A stretch of DNA of 64,000 nt from Quadrisphaera sp. RL12-1S (GTDB lineage Bacteria > Actinomycetota > Actinomycetes > Actinomycetales > Quadrisphaeraceae). The position numbers and the translations under genes were made by a program. Positions 1 to 8,840 of the stretch are shown piece after piece. Each line of letters begins with the position of its first letter. Within the stretch, counting starts at the first letter, position 1. The notes below the pieces were generated by a model. It saw nothing but the letters and a program-made list of their open reading frames with translations, did no database searches and was not told where the DNA came from. The stretch is from positions 1-64,000 of the forward strand of contig NZ_JACNME010000006.1 of NCBI RefSeq assembly GCF_014270065.1, written 5' to 3'.

Positions 1-91
1 CGGCCCGCGCCGCGAGCGCGGTCGGCACGCGGCACGGCCCCCCGCCGGCTCGCGTGCGGCGGCAGGGACTGGTCTGCGCCACCTCGACCAC

Positions 92-847
92 GTGGTCGAC
101 GGCCTGCTCGCCCTGCCCGGGCGGTGGGGCACCACGTCCCGCGCGAGCCGCGCCTGCGCGGCGGCGGTGGCGCTGGGCCTGCTCGCGGTGGGCGCCTCGG
201 CGGGGGTCAGCGCCCTGTCCCCGGCACCGGCCGCGACCTCCTCCTCCGCTGACCGGACGGCGGCCGTCGCCGCGCGGGCCGGCTCGGTGCGGGCCTCGTC
301 GTCGTCCTCAACGTCCTCGTCGTCCTCGCAGGCAGCGGCGGCGGTGCCGGCGCCGACCGCCGTCCCGCTGTCAGCGGGCCTGCCCTCCACCGTCCCGGCG
401 CCGACCGCGCTGCGGATCCCCTCCCTCGGCGTCTCCTCGCCCCTGGTGCGCCTAGGCATCCGGCCCGACGGCTCCCTGGAGGTCCCGGCGGACGCGCAGC
501 GGGCGGGGTGGTTCGCGCAGGGCGTCGCCCCGGGGGGCGTCGGGCCGGCGGTCATCGCGGGCCACGTGGACTCCCGCACCGGGCCCGGGGTCTTCGCGCA
601 CCTGGCGGGGATCGGGGTGGGCGCGCTGGTGGAGGTGGGCCGCGCTGACGGCAGCACCGCCGAGTTCGTGGTCACCAGCGTCCAGCAGGTGGCCAAGGAC
701 GCCTTCCCCACCCAGTCCGTCTACGGCCCGGTGGCCGGTCCGGAGCTGCGCCTCATCACGTGCGGCGGGGCCTTCGACCAGAGCACCGGGCACTACGTGG
801 ACAACGTGGTCGTCTACGCCCGGCAGGCGCAGACGACCACGTCGTAG
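92..847 (+). CDS. Class F-like sortase (transpeptidase), start uncertain
   Basis: Sortases cleave a sorting motif and join surface proteins to the cell wall or to each other outside the membrane. From the GTG at 92 the protein is 251 residues: one hydrophobic segment at about 22-42, a Ser/Ala-rich linker at 45-100, and a sortase beta-barrel from about 105. The catalytic His lies in AGHVDS (His158) and the Cys in LITCGG (Cys224), followed by the YVDNVVVYA strand typical of class F enzymes. The frame stays open upstream to the window edge, so a longer N-terminus cannot be excluded. No sorting-signal substrate gene lies beside it, so it is probably a housekeeping orphan sortase. The stop lies 9 bases from the convergent ndk stop. 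Confidence 0.85.
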   Translation: MVDGLLALPGRWGTTSRASRACAAAVALGLLAVGASAGVSALSPAPAATSSSADRTAAVAARAGSVRASSSSSTSSSSSQAAAAVPAPTAVPLSAGLPSTVPAPTALRIPSLGVSSPLVRLGIRPDGSLEVPADAQRAGWFAQGVAPGGVGPAVIAGHVDSRTGPGVFAHLAGIGVGALVEVGRADGSTAEFVVTSVQQVAKDAFPTQSVYGPVAGPELRLITCGGAFDQSTGHYVDNVVVYARQAQTTTS

Positions 848-856
848 GTCCGGGCG

Positions 857-1306
857 TCAGAGCGAGGGGAACCAGATCCCGATCTCGCGGGCCGCGGACT
901 CCGGCGAGTCCGAGCCGTGCACGAGGTTCTGCTGCACCTTCAGGCCCCAGTCGCGGCCGAGGTCACCGCGGATGGTGCCGGGAGCGGCGGTGGTCGGGTC
1001 GGTCGTCCCGGCCAGGGAACGGAACCCCTCGATGCAGCGCTCCCCCTCGACCACCACGGCCACGAGCGGACCGGAGGCCATGAACTCCAGCAGCGGGGCG
1101 TAGAACGGCTTGCCCTCGTGCTCGGCGTAGTGGGCGGCCAGCTCGGCCTGCGTCGCCTCGCGCTGCTGCAGGGCCACGATCCGGTACCCCTTCGCCTCGA
1201 TGCGGGACAGCACGGCCCCGGTGAGGCCGCGGCGCACGCCGTCGGGCTTGACGAGGACGAGGCTGCGCTCGGTGGCGGCGGAGTCGGTGGTCGGCTCAGT
1301 GGTCAC
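857..1306 (-). CDS. ndk: Nucleoside diphosphate kinase
   Basis: Transfers the gamma-phosphate of ATP to nucleoside diphosphates through a phospho-histidine, keeping NTP and dNTP pools balanced in the cytoplasm. The 149-residue product is close to the usual 135-150. It begins with RSLVLVKPDGV and carries the active-site signature NLVHGSDS, with the catalytic His at about residue 130. The GTG start at 1306 is the only start that gives a normal-length protein; the open frame continues far upstream but that part is not NDK-like. In other actinobacteria ndk follows folC and a DUF4233 gene on the same strand. Here the same order holds, but a heme oxygenase gene on the other strand separates ndk from DUF4233, so ndk must have its own promoter in the 87-base divergent gap. 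Confidence 0.97.
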   Translation of the reverse strand: MTTEPTTDSAATERSLVLVKPDGVRRGLTGAVLSRIEAKGYRIVALQQREATQAELAAHYAEHEGKPFYAPLLEFMASGPLVAVVVEGERCIEGFRSLAGTTDPTTAAPGTIRGDLGRDWGLKVQQNLVHGSDSPESAAREIGIWFPSL

Positions 1307-1393
1307 GGCCCGGACCCTAGCGGCGCACGGGGTCGGGGCCGACCCGACGGCCCCCTGGCGGGTGAGCGCGCGACCCCGGGAGAGCATGGGGAC

Positions 1394-2074
1394 GTGGACG
1401 ACGACGAGGCGCGCGGCGGCTCCCCCGTGACGGGTGAGGGCTTCGCCGCGCGCCTGCGCCGGGAGACGGCGCAGGCGCACGCGGGCGCGGAGCGCTCGCC
1501 GTTCATGGCCGAGCTGCTCGCCGGGGACCTGGCGCCGGAGGCGCTGACGGCGCTGCTGCTGCAGGTGCACCACCTCTACGCCGTGCTCGAGCCCGCCGTC
1601 GACGCGATGCGCGGCGACGTCGTCGTCGCCCCGTTCGCCGATGAGCACCTGCGGCGGCTGCCCGCGGTCTCCGAGGACCTGCGGGCCCGGCTCGGCGAGG
1701 GGTGGCGCTCCCACCTCGTGCCGCTGCCCGCCACCGAGCGCTACGCGCAGCGGCTCCAGGAGGTGGCGGGGTGGCCCGGCGGGCTGGTGGCCCACCACTA
1801 CCTGCGCTACCTCGGGGACCTGTCCGGCGGCCAGGTGGTGCGCCGGCTGCTCGCCCGCGCGTACGGGGTGGCCGAGGAGGAGCTGCGCTCGTGGGACTTC
1901 CCCGGCGTGCCCTCGCCGAAGCGGTACCGCGACCACTACCGCTCGCTGCTGGACGCGGCCCCGTGGGACGAGGCCGAGCGCGACCGCGTGGTGGCGGAGG
2001 CCAGCCGCGGCTACCGGCTCAACGAGGACCTGTTCGCCGACCTCGGCGGCTCGCTGCCCGCCTGGCGCCGCTAG
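1394..2074 (+). CDS. Heme oxygenase (biliverdin-producing)
   Basis: Cleaves heme oxidatively to biliverdin, CO and Fe(II), usually to recover iron. The product is 226 residues, the normal size for HmuO/HO-1-type enzymes. The proximal heme ligand is the His at about 29 in ETAQAHAGAERSPFM, matching the family pattern. The distal-helix glycine motif YLGDLSGGQVV is at about 139-149, and the C-terminal YRDHYRSLLD region is also conserved. The start is the GTG at 1394; a second GTG at 1427 (VTGEGFAAR) is possible and would give 215 residues. The gene is divergent from ndk and runs into the end of the DUF4233 gene, sharing the four bases CTAG. No heme uptake or ferredoxin gene is adjacent, so its electron donor is unknown. 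Confidence 0.93.
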   Translation: MDDDEARGGSPVTGEGFAARLRRETAQAHAGAERSPFMAELLAGDLAPEALTALLLQVHHLYAVLEPAVDAMRGDVVVAPFADEHLRRLPAVSEDLRARLGEGWRSHLVPLPATERYAQRLQEVAGWPGGLVAHHYLRYLGDLSGGQVVRRLLARAYGVAEEELRSWDFPGVPSPKRYRDHYRSLLDAAPWDEAERDRVVAEASRGYRLNEDLFADLGGSLPAWRR

Positions 2075-2562
2075 CCCTGTCGCGCCTGGCGCTGCGCCGC
2101 GACCTGCTCGGCGAGCTGCGCAGCCCAGCGCCGCCGGTCGCGGTCGATGCGGTGGCCGATGGAGACCAGCCACCACCACAGCGCCGCGAAGCCGAGCGCC
2201 ACGACGAGGGCCGCGACGCCCGCGTCGACCACCACCAGCGCCAGCCCCGCGCCGACCACCACGAGGAGCAGCTGGACGGCGGTGCCGACCGCCACGCCGC
2301 GCGGGCTGCGCGCGGCACCGCTCGCCACGACGCAGACGACGACGAGCGCCAGGCCCACGCCCCAGGTCCACCCGCGGCCGACGCCCTGCCCCGGCAGGAA
2401 GGCGGCGGCCACCATGGTCCCGAAGAGGACGGCGAAGGCCTCCAGCAGCAGCGTGGTGGACGCGAGCCGCGCGGTCATCGTGGGCGGCGGCACCGTCAGC
2501 TCACCCTGCTGCGCCGGACCCTGGCCCGCGGGGGCGCTCGACGGCTCGGGGCTCTGCGACAC
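2071..2562 (-). CDS. DUF4233 membrane protein
   Basis: A 163-residue protein with a polar Pro/Gln/Ser-rich N-terminus, four hydrophobic segments between about 32 and 140 (for example LLLEAFAVLFGTMVAAAF and VGLALVVVCVVASGAA), and a basic C-terminal helix ending in RQARQG. It matches the DUF4233 proteins found between folC and ndk in mycobacteria and streptomycetes. The family has no established biochemical role. The start is the GTG at 2562 (VSQSPEP). It lies 164 bases downstream of folC on the same strand, and its stop overlaps the stop of the convergent heme oxygenase. Identification rests on hydropathy and synteny, since the family has few invariant residues. Confidence 0.85.
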   Translation of the reverse strand: MSQSPEPSSAPAGQGPAQQGELTVPPPTMTARLASTTLLLEAFAVLFGTMVAAAFLPGQGVGRGWTWGVGLALVVVCVVASGAARSPRGVAVGTAVQLLLVVVGAGLALVVVDAGVAALVVALGFAALWWWLVSIGHRIDRDRRRWAAQLAEQVAAQRQARQG

Positions 2563-2593
2563 GCCTGCCAGCCTACGTCGCCCCTCCCCCACC

Positions 2594-2610
2594 GCGACGA
2601 TCACGGAAGT
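2594..2610 (+). repeat. Short intergenic repeat, copy 1
   Basis: GCGACGATCACGGAAGT preceded by the pyrimidine tract CCCCTCCCCC at about 2581. The same arrangement occurs at 16097, 16166 and (inverted) 17235. This copy lies between the DUF4233 start and the folC stop. Confidence 0.6.
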
Positions 2611-2698
2611 CCGCGCCACCACCGCCGCACACCCCCCGCAGCTCCCGACACCAGGGGTCCGGCGGACGACCTCCGAGTGCGCCGGAGCGCACCCGGTC

Positions 2699-2726
2699 GG
2701 GACAGGGACAGGGGCAGGGGTCGGGG
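2699..2726 (+). other. G-quadruplex-forming tract
   Basis: Five G-runs (2699-2701, 2705-2707, 2711-2714, 2717-2720, 2723-2726) are separated by loops of only two or three bases, built from degenerate hexamers such as GACAGG and GGCAGG. This is a canonical intramolecular G4 pattern on the plus strand, which is the template strand for folC. It ends directly at the folC stop codon (2727). A role in stalling RNA polymerase or separating folC from DUF4233 is inference. Confidence 0.6.
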
Positions 2727-4145
2727 TCAGCGGGCGGTGGGGGCCCGCAGCAGCGTCCGCGCGTCGCCGACGAGCGTGATCGACCCGGTGACGAGCACGC
2801 CGGCGCCGAGACCGCCGGGCGCCTCGGACTCCGACCTGTCCACGGCCACCTGGAGGGCCTCGTCGAGCCGCTCGGCCACGTGGACGCGCTCGCCGAGGTC
2901 GCCGCCGAAGATGTCCAGGGCGATGTCGGCGAGGTCGTCGACCTCCATGGCGCGCGGCGAGCTGGACCGGGTGATCACCACCTCGTCGAGCACGGGCTCG
3001 AGCACCTCGAGCATGCCGAGCGCGTCCTTGCCCTCGAGGACCGCGACCACGCCCACCAGCCGCGTGTACTCGAAGGAGTCCTCCAGGGCCGCCACCAGCG
3101 ACTGCGCACCGCCGGTGTTGTGGGCGGCGTCGACGAGCACCACCGGCGAGCGGCGCACCACCTCCAGGCGCCCCGGCGTGGTGACGTCGGCGTAGGCGGC
3201 GCGCACGACGTCGGGCTCGAGGCCCTCCCCGCCGAGGAACGCCTCCACGGCGGCCAGCGCCACGGCCGCGTTGTGCCCCTGGTGCTCCCCGAACGCCGTG
3301 AGCAGCACGTCGGAGTACGTCGTCCCGCCGATGCCCTGCAGCTCCAGCACCTGCCCGCCGACGGCGACCACGCGCGAGGTGACCCCGAACTCCAGGCCCT
3401 CGCGGGCCACCGTGGCGCCCACCTCGACGGCGCGGCGCAGCAGCACCTGCGCGGCCTCGACGGGCTGCTGGGCGAGCACCACGGCGCAGCCTTCGGTGAA
3501 GATGCCGGACTTCGTCTCGGCGATCTCCTCGACGGTGTCGCCCAGCAGCTCGGTGTGGTCCAGGGAGATCGGCGTGACCACGGCGACGGTGGCGTCGGCG
3601 ACGTTGGTGGCGTCCCACGTGCCACCGACCCCGACCTCGACCACGGCGACGTCCACCGGCGCGTCGGCGAACGCCGCGAAGGCCAGTACGGCGAGCGCCT
3701 CGAAGTACGTCAGCGGCACCTGCCCGTCCTGGCGCAGGCGACCGTCGACGATGGCGAGGTAGGGCGCGACGTCCTCGTGGACCGCCACGAACGCCTCGTC
3801 GGAGATCGGCTCGCCGTCGATGCTGATGCGCTCGGTCACGCTGGACAGGTGCGGGCTGGTGAAGCGCCCGGTGCGCAGGTTCATCTCGCGCAGCAGCCGC
3901 TCGGCGAACCGCGAGGTCGACGTCTTGCCGTTGGTGCCCGTCAGGTGGATGACCGGGTAGGCGCGCTGCGGGTCCCCCAGCAGCTCCAGCACCTGCCGGA
4001 CCGGCTCCAGGCGCGGCTGGACCGCGCTCTCCGGGGTGCGCGCGAGCAGCTCGGCGTGCACGGCGCGCAGCCGCGCGGCCGCCTCGCGGCGCTCCTCGGC
4101 CTGCTGCGCCGCCCGCTCCGGCGAGCCGCCCTCGACGCGGCTCAT
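2727..4145 (-). CDS. folC: Folylpolyglutamate synthase / dihydrofolate synthase
   Basis: Adds glutamate to dihydropteroate and extends the glutamate tail of folates in an ATP-dependent Mur-ligase reaction in the cytoplasm. The 472-residue product has the P-loop LTGTNGKTS at about 68-76, the folate-binding [12 protein letters not shown] segment near 100, [24 protein letters not shown], and the C-terminal Mur-ligase domain with [12 protein letters not shown]. The ATG start overlaps the ileS stop as ATGA (4142-4145), so the two genes are very likely translationally coupled. DUF4233 follows after 164 bases that contain a G-quadruplex tract and a short repeat. Actinobacterial folC usually follows valS; here it follows ileS. 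Confidence 0.96.
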   Translation of the reverse strand: MSRVEGGSPERAAQQAEERREAAARLRAVHAELLARTPESAVQPRLEPVRQVLELLGDPQRAYPVIHLTGTNGKTSTSRFAERLLREMNLRTGRFTSPHLSSVTERISIDGEPISDEAFVAVHEDVAPYLAIVDGRLRQDGQVPLTYFEALAVLAFAAFADAPVDVAVVEVGVGGTWDATNVADATVAVVTPISLDHTELLGDTVEEIAETKSGIFTEGCAVVLAQQPVEAAQVLLRRAVEVGATVAREGLEFGVTSRVVAVGGQVLELQGIGGTTYSDVLLTAFGEHQGHNAAVALAAVEAFLGGEGLEPDVVRAAYADVTTPGRLEVVRRSPVVLVDAAHNTGGAQSLVAALEDSFEYTRLVGVVAVLEGKDALGMLEVLEPVLDEVVITRSSSPRAMEVDDLADIALDIFGGDLGERVHVAERLDEALQVAVDRSESEAPGGLGAGVLVTGSITLVGDARTLLRAPTAR

Positions 4146-7100
4146 CGCGCGCTCGCAGCGGCAGCGGCCTTGGTGACCTCGACGAGCACGTCGTCCGAGC
4201 CGGGCCTCACCTCGACGCTCGTGGCGAGCACCTCCTCGGCGATGCGGCCGGCGTGGGCGCGGGCCCACGCCTCCCGCTCGTCCGGCACGTCGAGCACCAG
4301 CGCGATCCTGTCGGAGACGTGCAGGCCGGCGGTCTTGCGGGCGTCCTGGACGAGCCTGACGACGTCGTTGGCCCAGCCCTCGGCCGCCAGCGCGTCGTCC
4401 ACGGCGGTCTCCAGGACGACGAAGCCGCCGCCCGGCAGCGTGGCGGTGGCGCGCTCCGACGCTCCCTCGGTGTCCTGGGCGACGACCGTGCTCAGCTCGT
4501 ACTCCCCGGGGAGCAGCTCGATCCCGCCGGCGACCACGCTCTCGGTCCCGTCGGGTGCCGTGCGGACCTCGAAGGCGCCGCTGCGGGAGGCCTGGATGGC
4601 CTGCTGCACCTGCTTGCCGATGCGCGGGCCGGCGGCCCGGGCGTTGACGGTGAGCTTCTGCGTCACGCCGAACCTCTCGGCGGCGGAGTCCTCCGCGTCG
4701 AGCAGGACGACGTCCTTGACGTTGACCTCGTCCGCGACGAGCGAGACCAGCTGCGCCAGCGCCCCCTCGGAGCCACCGCCGGGGACGGCGACCGTGAGGC
4801 GCGGCAGCGGCTGCCGCACGCGCAGACCGCCGGCCTTGCGCAGGCCCAGGGCCGCCGAGCACGCGGCGCGCACGGCGTCCATGGCCTCCACGAGGTCCGG
4901 GTCGCCCGGGAGGTCCTCCACGGAGGGGTAGTCGGCCAGGTGCACGCTGCGTCCGCCGGTCAGGCCGCGCCACACCTCCTCCGCGGTGAGCGGCAGCAGC
5001 GGCGCCACCACGCGGGTGAGCACCTCCAGCACCGTGTGGAGGGTGTCGACGGCGTCGACGGCGTCCGGGCCGTTGCCCCAGAACCGCTCCCGCGAGCGCC
5101 GCACGTACCAGTTGGTGAGCAGGTCGAGGAAGACGCGGACGCTCTCGCAGGCCCCGGCGACGTCGAGGGCGTCGAGCTGGCCGCGCACCTGGCCGACCAG
5201 GTCGCGCAGGCTGGCGAGGACGTACCTGTCGAGCTCGTGGGGCGAGTCGGTGCGCCAGCGGCCGACGATCCCTGCGCCGTCGTCGTCCTGAGCGCCGTCG
5301 GGACGCAAGGCGCCGGCGTAGAGGGCGAGGAAGTACCAGGTGCTCCACAGCGGCAGCAGCACCTGGCGCACGCCGTCGCGGATGCCGGCCTCGGTGGTGA
5401 CGAGGTTGCCGCCGCGCAGGATGGGGCTGGACATGAGGAACCAGCGCATGGCGTCGGCGCCGTCGCGGGCGAAGACCTCCGAGACGTCCGGGTAGTTGCG
5501 CAGGCTCTTGGACATCTTGCGGCCGTCGTCGCCGAGCACGATGCCGTGCACGAGCGCGGTGCGGAACGCCGGACGGTCGAACAGCGCGGTGGCCAGCACG
5601 TGCAGCGTGTAGAACCAGCCGCGCGTCTGGCCGACGTACTCGACGATGAAGTCGCCCGGGTAGTGGTCCTCGAACCACTCGGCGTTCTCGAACGGGTAGT
5701 GGACCTGGGCGAACGGCATCGAGCCGGACTCGAACCAGCAGTCGAGCACCTCGGGCACGCGGCGCATGGTCGAGCGCTCCCCCTCAGGACGGGGGTCGTC
5801 GGGGTTCGGGCGGGTCAGCTCGTCGACGAACGGCCGATGGAGGTCGGTGACCTGCACGCCGAAGTCGCGCTCGAGCTCGGCCAGGGAGCCGTAGACGTCG
5901 ACCCGCGGGTAGGTGGGGTCGTCGCTGGTCCACACCGGGATCGGGCTGCCCCAGAAGCGGTTGCGGCTGATGGACCAGTCGCGGGCGCCCTCGAGCCACT
6001 TGCCGAAGGAGCCGTCCTTGACGTGGCCGGGCACCCAGTCGATCTGCTGGTTGAGCTCGACCATGCGGTCGCGGAACTGGGAGACGGCCACGAACCAGCT
6101 GCTCACGGCGCGGTAGATGAGCGCGTTGCCGCAGCGCCAGCAGTGCGGGTACGGGTGGTCGTAGGTCTCCTGGCGGACGAGCACCGTGCCGTCGGTGACC
6201 GGGCTGCTGGCGGCCTCGTCCCCTCCGCGGGTGGCGGCCTTGAGGTCCTTGATGATCACCGTGTTGGCGTCGAAGACGTGCTGGCCCTCGTAGTCGGAGA
6301 CGCGGGCGTCGAACCTCCCCTGCCCGTCCACGGGCACGACCGCCTCGATGCCGGCGGCGTCGGTGACGAGCTTGTCGTCCTCGCCGAAGGCGGGAGCGAT
6401 GTGCACCACGCCGGTGCCGTCGTCGGTGGTGACGTAGTCGGCCAGGAGCACCTGGTGGGCGTTCTCCCGGCCGGTGAAGTAGGAGAAGGCCGGGGTGTAG
6501 GTGGTGCCGAGCAGCTCGCGGCCGACCTTGGTGGCGAGCACCACCGGCGACTCGCCCAGCTCGCGGGCGTAGGCGCCGACGCGCGCCGCGGCCATCACGA
6601 GGCGCTGCCCCGCGAAGGCGCCCTCGGAGGGCTCCACGAGGGCGTACTCGACGTCCGGGCCGACGGCCATGGCGAGGTTGGAGGGCAGCGTCCACGGCGT
6701 CGTCGTCCAGACGAGCGCCTTCGCGCCGGCCCACTCGCCGCTGGTCAGCGTCATGCCGACGGTGACGGCCGGGTCCTGCCGCTGGCGGTAGACGTCGTCC
6801 ATGCGGGTCTCGGTGTTGGACAGCGGCGTCTCGCAGCGCCAGCAGTACGCCAGCACGCGGAAGCCCTCGTAGACCAGGCCCTTGTCCCACAGGGTCTTGA
6901 ACGCCCACATCACCGACTCCATGTAGTCGGTGTCGAGGGTCTTGTAGTCGTGGTCGAAGTCGACCCAGCGGGCCTGGCGGGTGACGTAGTCGCGCCACTC
7001 GTCGGTGTACTTCAGCACCGAGGTGCGGCACGCGTCGTTGAACGCCGCGACGCCCAGCTCCTCGATCTGGCTCTTGTGCGTGATGCCCAGCTGGCGCTCG

Positions 7101-7453
7101 GCCTCGACCTCGGCGGGCAGGCCGTGGCAGTCCCACCCGAAGCGCCGCTCGACGCGCTTGCCGAGCATCGTCTGGTAGCGGGGCACGACGTCCTTGACGT
7201 ACCCGGTGAGCAGGTGGCCGTAGTGGGGCAGGCCGTTGGCGAAGGGCGGTCCGTCGTAGAAGACGTACTCGTTGCTCCCCTTCTCGCCGGCCTCGCGGGC
7301 GCCGACCGAGGCCTCGAAGGTGTCGTCGGCCTTCCAGTGCGCCAGCACCGCGGCCTCGAGGTCGGGGAAGCTCGGGGAGGCCGGCACGCCGGTGCCGTCG
7401 CCCAGGGCCGAGGCCAGGGGGTAGGACTTCTTCTGCTCGCCGAGCTCGGTCAC
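4142..7453 (-). CDS. ileS: Isoleucyl-tRNA synthetase
   Basis: Charges tRNA-Ile with isoleucine in the cytoplasm and edits mischarged valine. The product has 1103 residues. The class I signatures are HYGH (about 77-80, the HIGH motif, within [16 protein letters not shown]) and KMSKS (about residue 645, in [15 protein letters not shown]). The editing domain lies between, with [11 protein letters not shown] and [15 protein letters not shown], and a C-terminal anticodon-binding domain follows ([18 protein letters not shown]). The sequence resembles the eukaryote-like long IleS type found in many actinobacteria. The GTG start at 7453 is preceded by GGAAGG (7460-7465) with 6 bases spacing, which decides it over the in-frame GTG at 7474. 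Expression is controlled by the T-box leader upstream; folC overlaps the end. Confidence 0.98.
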   Translation of the reverse strand: MTELGEQKKSYPLASALGDGTGVPASPSFPDLEAAVLAHWKADDTFEASVGAREAGEKGSNEYVFYDGPPFANGLPHYGHLLTGYVKDVVPRYQTMLGKRVERRFGWDCHGLPAEVEAERQLGITHKSQIEELGVAAFNDACRTSVLKYTDEWRDYVTRQARWVDFDHDYKTLDTDYMESVMWAFKTLWDKGLVYEGFRVLAYCWRCETPLSNTETRMDDVYRQRQDPAVTVGMTLTSGEWAGAKALVWTTTPWTLPSNLAMAVGPDVEYALVEPSEGAFAGQRLVMAAARVGAYARELGESPVVLATKVGRELLGTTYTPAFSYFTGRENAHQVLLADYVTTDDGTGVVHIAPAFGEDDKLVTDAAGIEAVVPVDGQGRFDARVSDYEGQHVFDANTVIIKDLKAATRGGDEAASSPVTDGTVLVRQETYDHPYPHCWRCGNALIYRAVSSWFVAVSQFRDRMVELNQQIDWVPGHVKDGSFGKWLEGARDWSISRNRFWGSPIPVWTSDDPTYPRVDVYGSLAELERDFGVQVTDLHRPFVDELTRPNPDDPRPEGERSTMRRVPEVLDCWFESGSMPFAQVHYPFENAEWFEDHYPGDFIVEYVGQTRGWFYTLHVLATALFDRPAFRTALVHGIVLGDDGRKMSKSLRNYPDVSEVFARDGADAMRWFLMSSPILRGGNLVTTEAGIRDGVRQVLLPLWSTWYFLALYAGALRPDGAQDDDGAGIVGRWRTDSPHELDRYVLASLRDLVGQVRGQLDALDVAGACESVRVFLDLLTNWYVRRSRERFWGNGPDAVDAVDTLHTVLEVLTRVVAPLLPLTAEEVWRGLTGGRSVHLADYPSVEDLPGDPDLVEAMDAVRAACSAALGLRKAGGLRVRQPLPRLTVAVPGGGSEGALAQLVSLVADEVNVKDVVLLDAEDSAAERFGVTQKLTVNARAAGPRIGKQVQQAIQASRSGAFEVRTAPDGTESVVAGGIELLPGEYELSTVVAQDTEGASERATATLPGGGFVVLETAVDDALAAEGWANDVVRLVQDARKTAGLHVSDRIALVLDVPDEREAWARAHAGRIAEEVLATSVEVRPGSDDVLVEVTKAAAAASAR

Positions 7454-7714
7454 GTCACACCTTCCGCGATCCACCAGATCAGGTCGGTGCGAGGACGACG
7501 CCCGCCGTGCTGGCCGGGCCCCGCGGTACCACCCCGCTTGCCGCCACCGCCCTCCCCGGACCCGCCGGGGACGACGACGACGACCGCTCGTCGCGCAGCG
7601 CTGACGGGCTGCTCCCGTCCGGTTCTACTGGGGGTCCGCGCCTGCCGGTGCGGGCCCTGTTCTTCCGGAGGCTCACCGGTGATGGCCGGGTCGGTGCCTG
7701 TGCTGGCGATCCTA
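7454..7714 (-). promoter_or_regulatory. T-box riboswitch (tRNA-Ile sensing, translational) with promoter -10
   Basis: Read on the minus strand, the leader holds the core features of actinobacterial ileS T-boxes. The specifier triplet ATC (7681-7683) sits in GGCCATCACCGGTGAG, followed by CCTCCGGAAGAACA, then AGTAGAACCGGACGGG, and the T-box bulge TGGTACCGCGG (7521-7531), whose TGG pairs with the tRNA acceptor end. ATC is an Ile codon, matching the downstream gene. The Shine-Dalgarno GGAAGG (7460-7465) follows, and no U-tract terminator is visible, which fits the translational class. A good -10 hexamer TAGGAT (7709-7714) places the RNA start near 7702, only about 20 bases before the specifier, as in ultrashort stem I T-boxes. 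Confidence 0.9.
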
Positions 7715-7894
7715 CGCCGCCGTCCCCCCTGACCGCCTCCCCCTTCCCGACGGTCGAGGACCCCCGCGCCGCACCAGCACGACCCCGCAGCGGCTCGGGC
7801 CTCCGGCCACCTCGCCGCGCTGGCACGGCCGTGGTCGTCGGGGCGGTGGCGGGTGGGGGTGCGAGAACAGCCCGGGGCGGTGAGGGTGGCGGGC

Positions 7895-8788
7895 GTGACC
7901 GAGACCAGCGCTGAGAACAGCGCCACCAGCACCGCCCGACCCGCCGTCGCCCTGCTGGGCACGGGGATCATGGGCACCGGCATGGCGCGCAACATCGCCG
8001 CCGCCGGCCTGCCGCTGACCGTCTGGAACCGCACGCGCGAACGGGCCGAGCCGCTGGCCGACGTCGCCACCGTGGCGGGCTCCCCCGCCGACGCCGTCCG
8101 CGGCGCCGACGTGGTGGTGGTGATGCTCATGGACGCCGACGCCGTCCTCGACGTCCTGGCGCAGGCGGAGCCGGGGCTGCGCGACGGCGTCGTCGTCGTC
8201 CAGACCAGCACCATCGGGCCGGACGGCACCCGGCGGGTCGCGGACTGGGCGGGCCAGCGCGGCGTGCAGCTGCTCGACGCGCCGGTGCTCGGGACGAAGG
8301 GCCCGGCCGAGCAGGGGAAGCTCGTGGTGCTGGCGTCCGGACCGGCGGCGGCCCGCGAGGCGGCCCGCCCGGTGCTCGAGGCGGTGGGGGCGCGCGCGGT
8401 CGAGCAGGACGAGGTCGGGTCGGGCAGCGCGCTGAAGCTGGCGTGCAACAACCTCGTCGCGACGCTCGTGGAGTCCGTGGCGGAGTCGCTGGTGCTGGCC
8501 CGCGCCCTCGGCGTCGACCCGCACCTGGTGCTGGAGGCCGTGCGCGGCGGCGCGATGGACTCCCCGTACGTGCAGCTCAAGGGCACGGCCATGCTCGAGG
8601 ACGCGCTCGACGACGCGGCGTTCCCACTGGCGGGGGCCGCCAAGGACACCCGGCTCATCGTCGAGGCCGCCCGTGCCGCCGGTGTGGAGCTGGCGGTGGC
8701 CGAGGCGGTGCAGCGGCGCTTCGCCGCGGCGGTGGAGGCCGGTCAGGGCAGCGCCGACCTCGCCGCCACCTTCCGCGCGCCCCGCTGA
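7895..8788 (+). CDS. NAD(P)-dependent beta-hydroxyacid dehydrogenase
   Basis: Belongs to the 3-hydroxyisobutyrate / 6-phosphogluconate dehydrogenase superfamily, which oxidises beta-hydroxyacids such as 3-hydroxyisobutyrate or tartronate semialdehyde derivatives. The product is 297 residues. It has a Rossmann nucleotide site LLGTGIMGTGMARN (about 20-33), the substrate motif DAPVLGTKGPAEQGKL, and the catalytic Lys at about 181 in GSALKLACNN, with the conserved Asn four residues later. The canonical substrate loop is usually D-A-P-V-S-G-G; here it is DAPVLGTKG, so the exact substrate cannot be read off. The GTG at 7895 is preceded by GAGGG at a spacing of 8. The gene stands alone, divergent from ileS and convergent with the NRPS-like gene across a strong hairpin. 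Confidence 0.88.
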   Translation: MTETSAENSATSTARPAVALLGTGIMGTGMARNIAAAGLPLTVWNRTRERAEPLADVATVAGSPADAVRGADVVVVMLMDADAVLDVLAQAEPGLRDGVVVVQTSTIGPDGTRRVADWAGQRGVQLLDAPVLGTKGPAEQGKLVVLASGPAAAREAARPVLEAVGARAVEQDEVGSGSALKLACNNLVATLVESVAESLVLARALGVDPHLVLEAVRGGAMDSPYVQLKGTAMLEDALDDAAFPLAGAAKDTRLIVEAARAAGVELAVAEAVQRRFAAAVEAGQGSADLAATFRAPR

Positions 8789-8794
8789 CGGGCC

Positions 8795-8830
8795 GCAGCC
8801 GCCCCTCCCGGTCCGGGGAGGGGCGGCTGC
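8795..8830. terminator. Bidirectional hairpin terminator
   Basis: Perfect 15-bp inverted repeat (GCAGCCGCCCCTCCC, 8795-8809, with 8816-8830) around a 6-base loop, between the converging ends of the dehydrogenase and the NRPS-like gene. There is no U-tract, as is common in actinobacteria. Confidence 0.8.
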
Positions 8831-8840
8831 CGGCCGTGCG

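Noticed and set aside
1641-4931. Very long open frame on the plus strand across the heme oxygenase end, folC and ileS end
   Set aside because: It is antisense to clear folC and ileS genes and has Arg/Pro/Ala-rich shadow composition. Similar frames at 4253-7732, 8673-11540 and 12692-16198 were dropped for the same reason.
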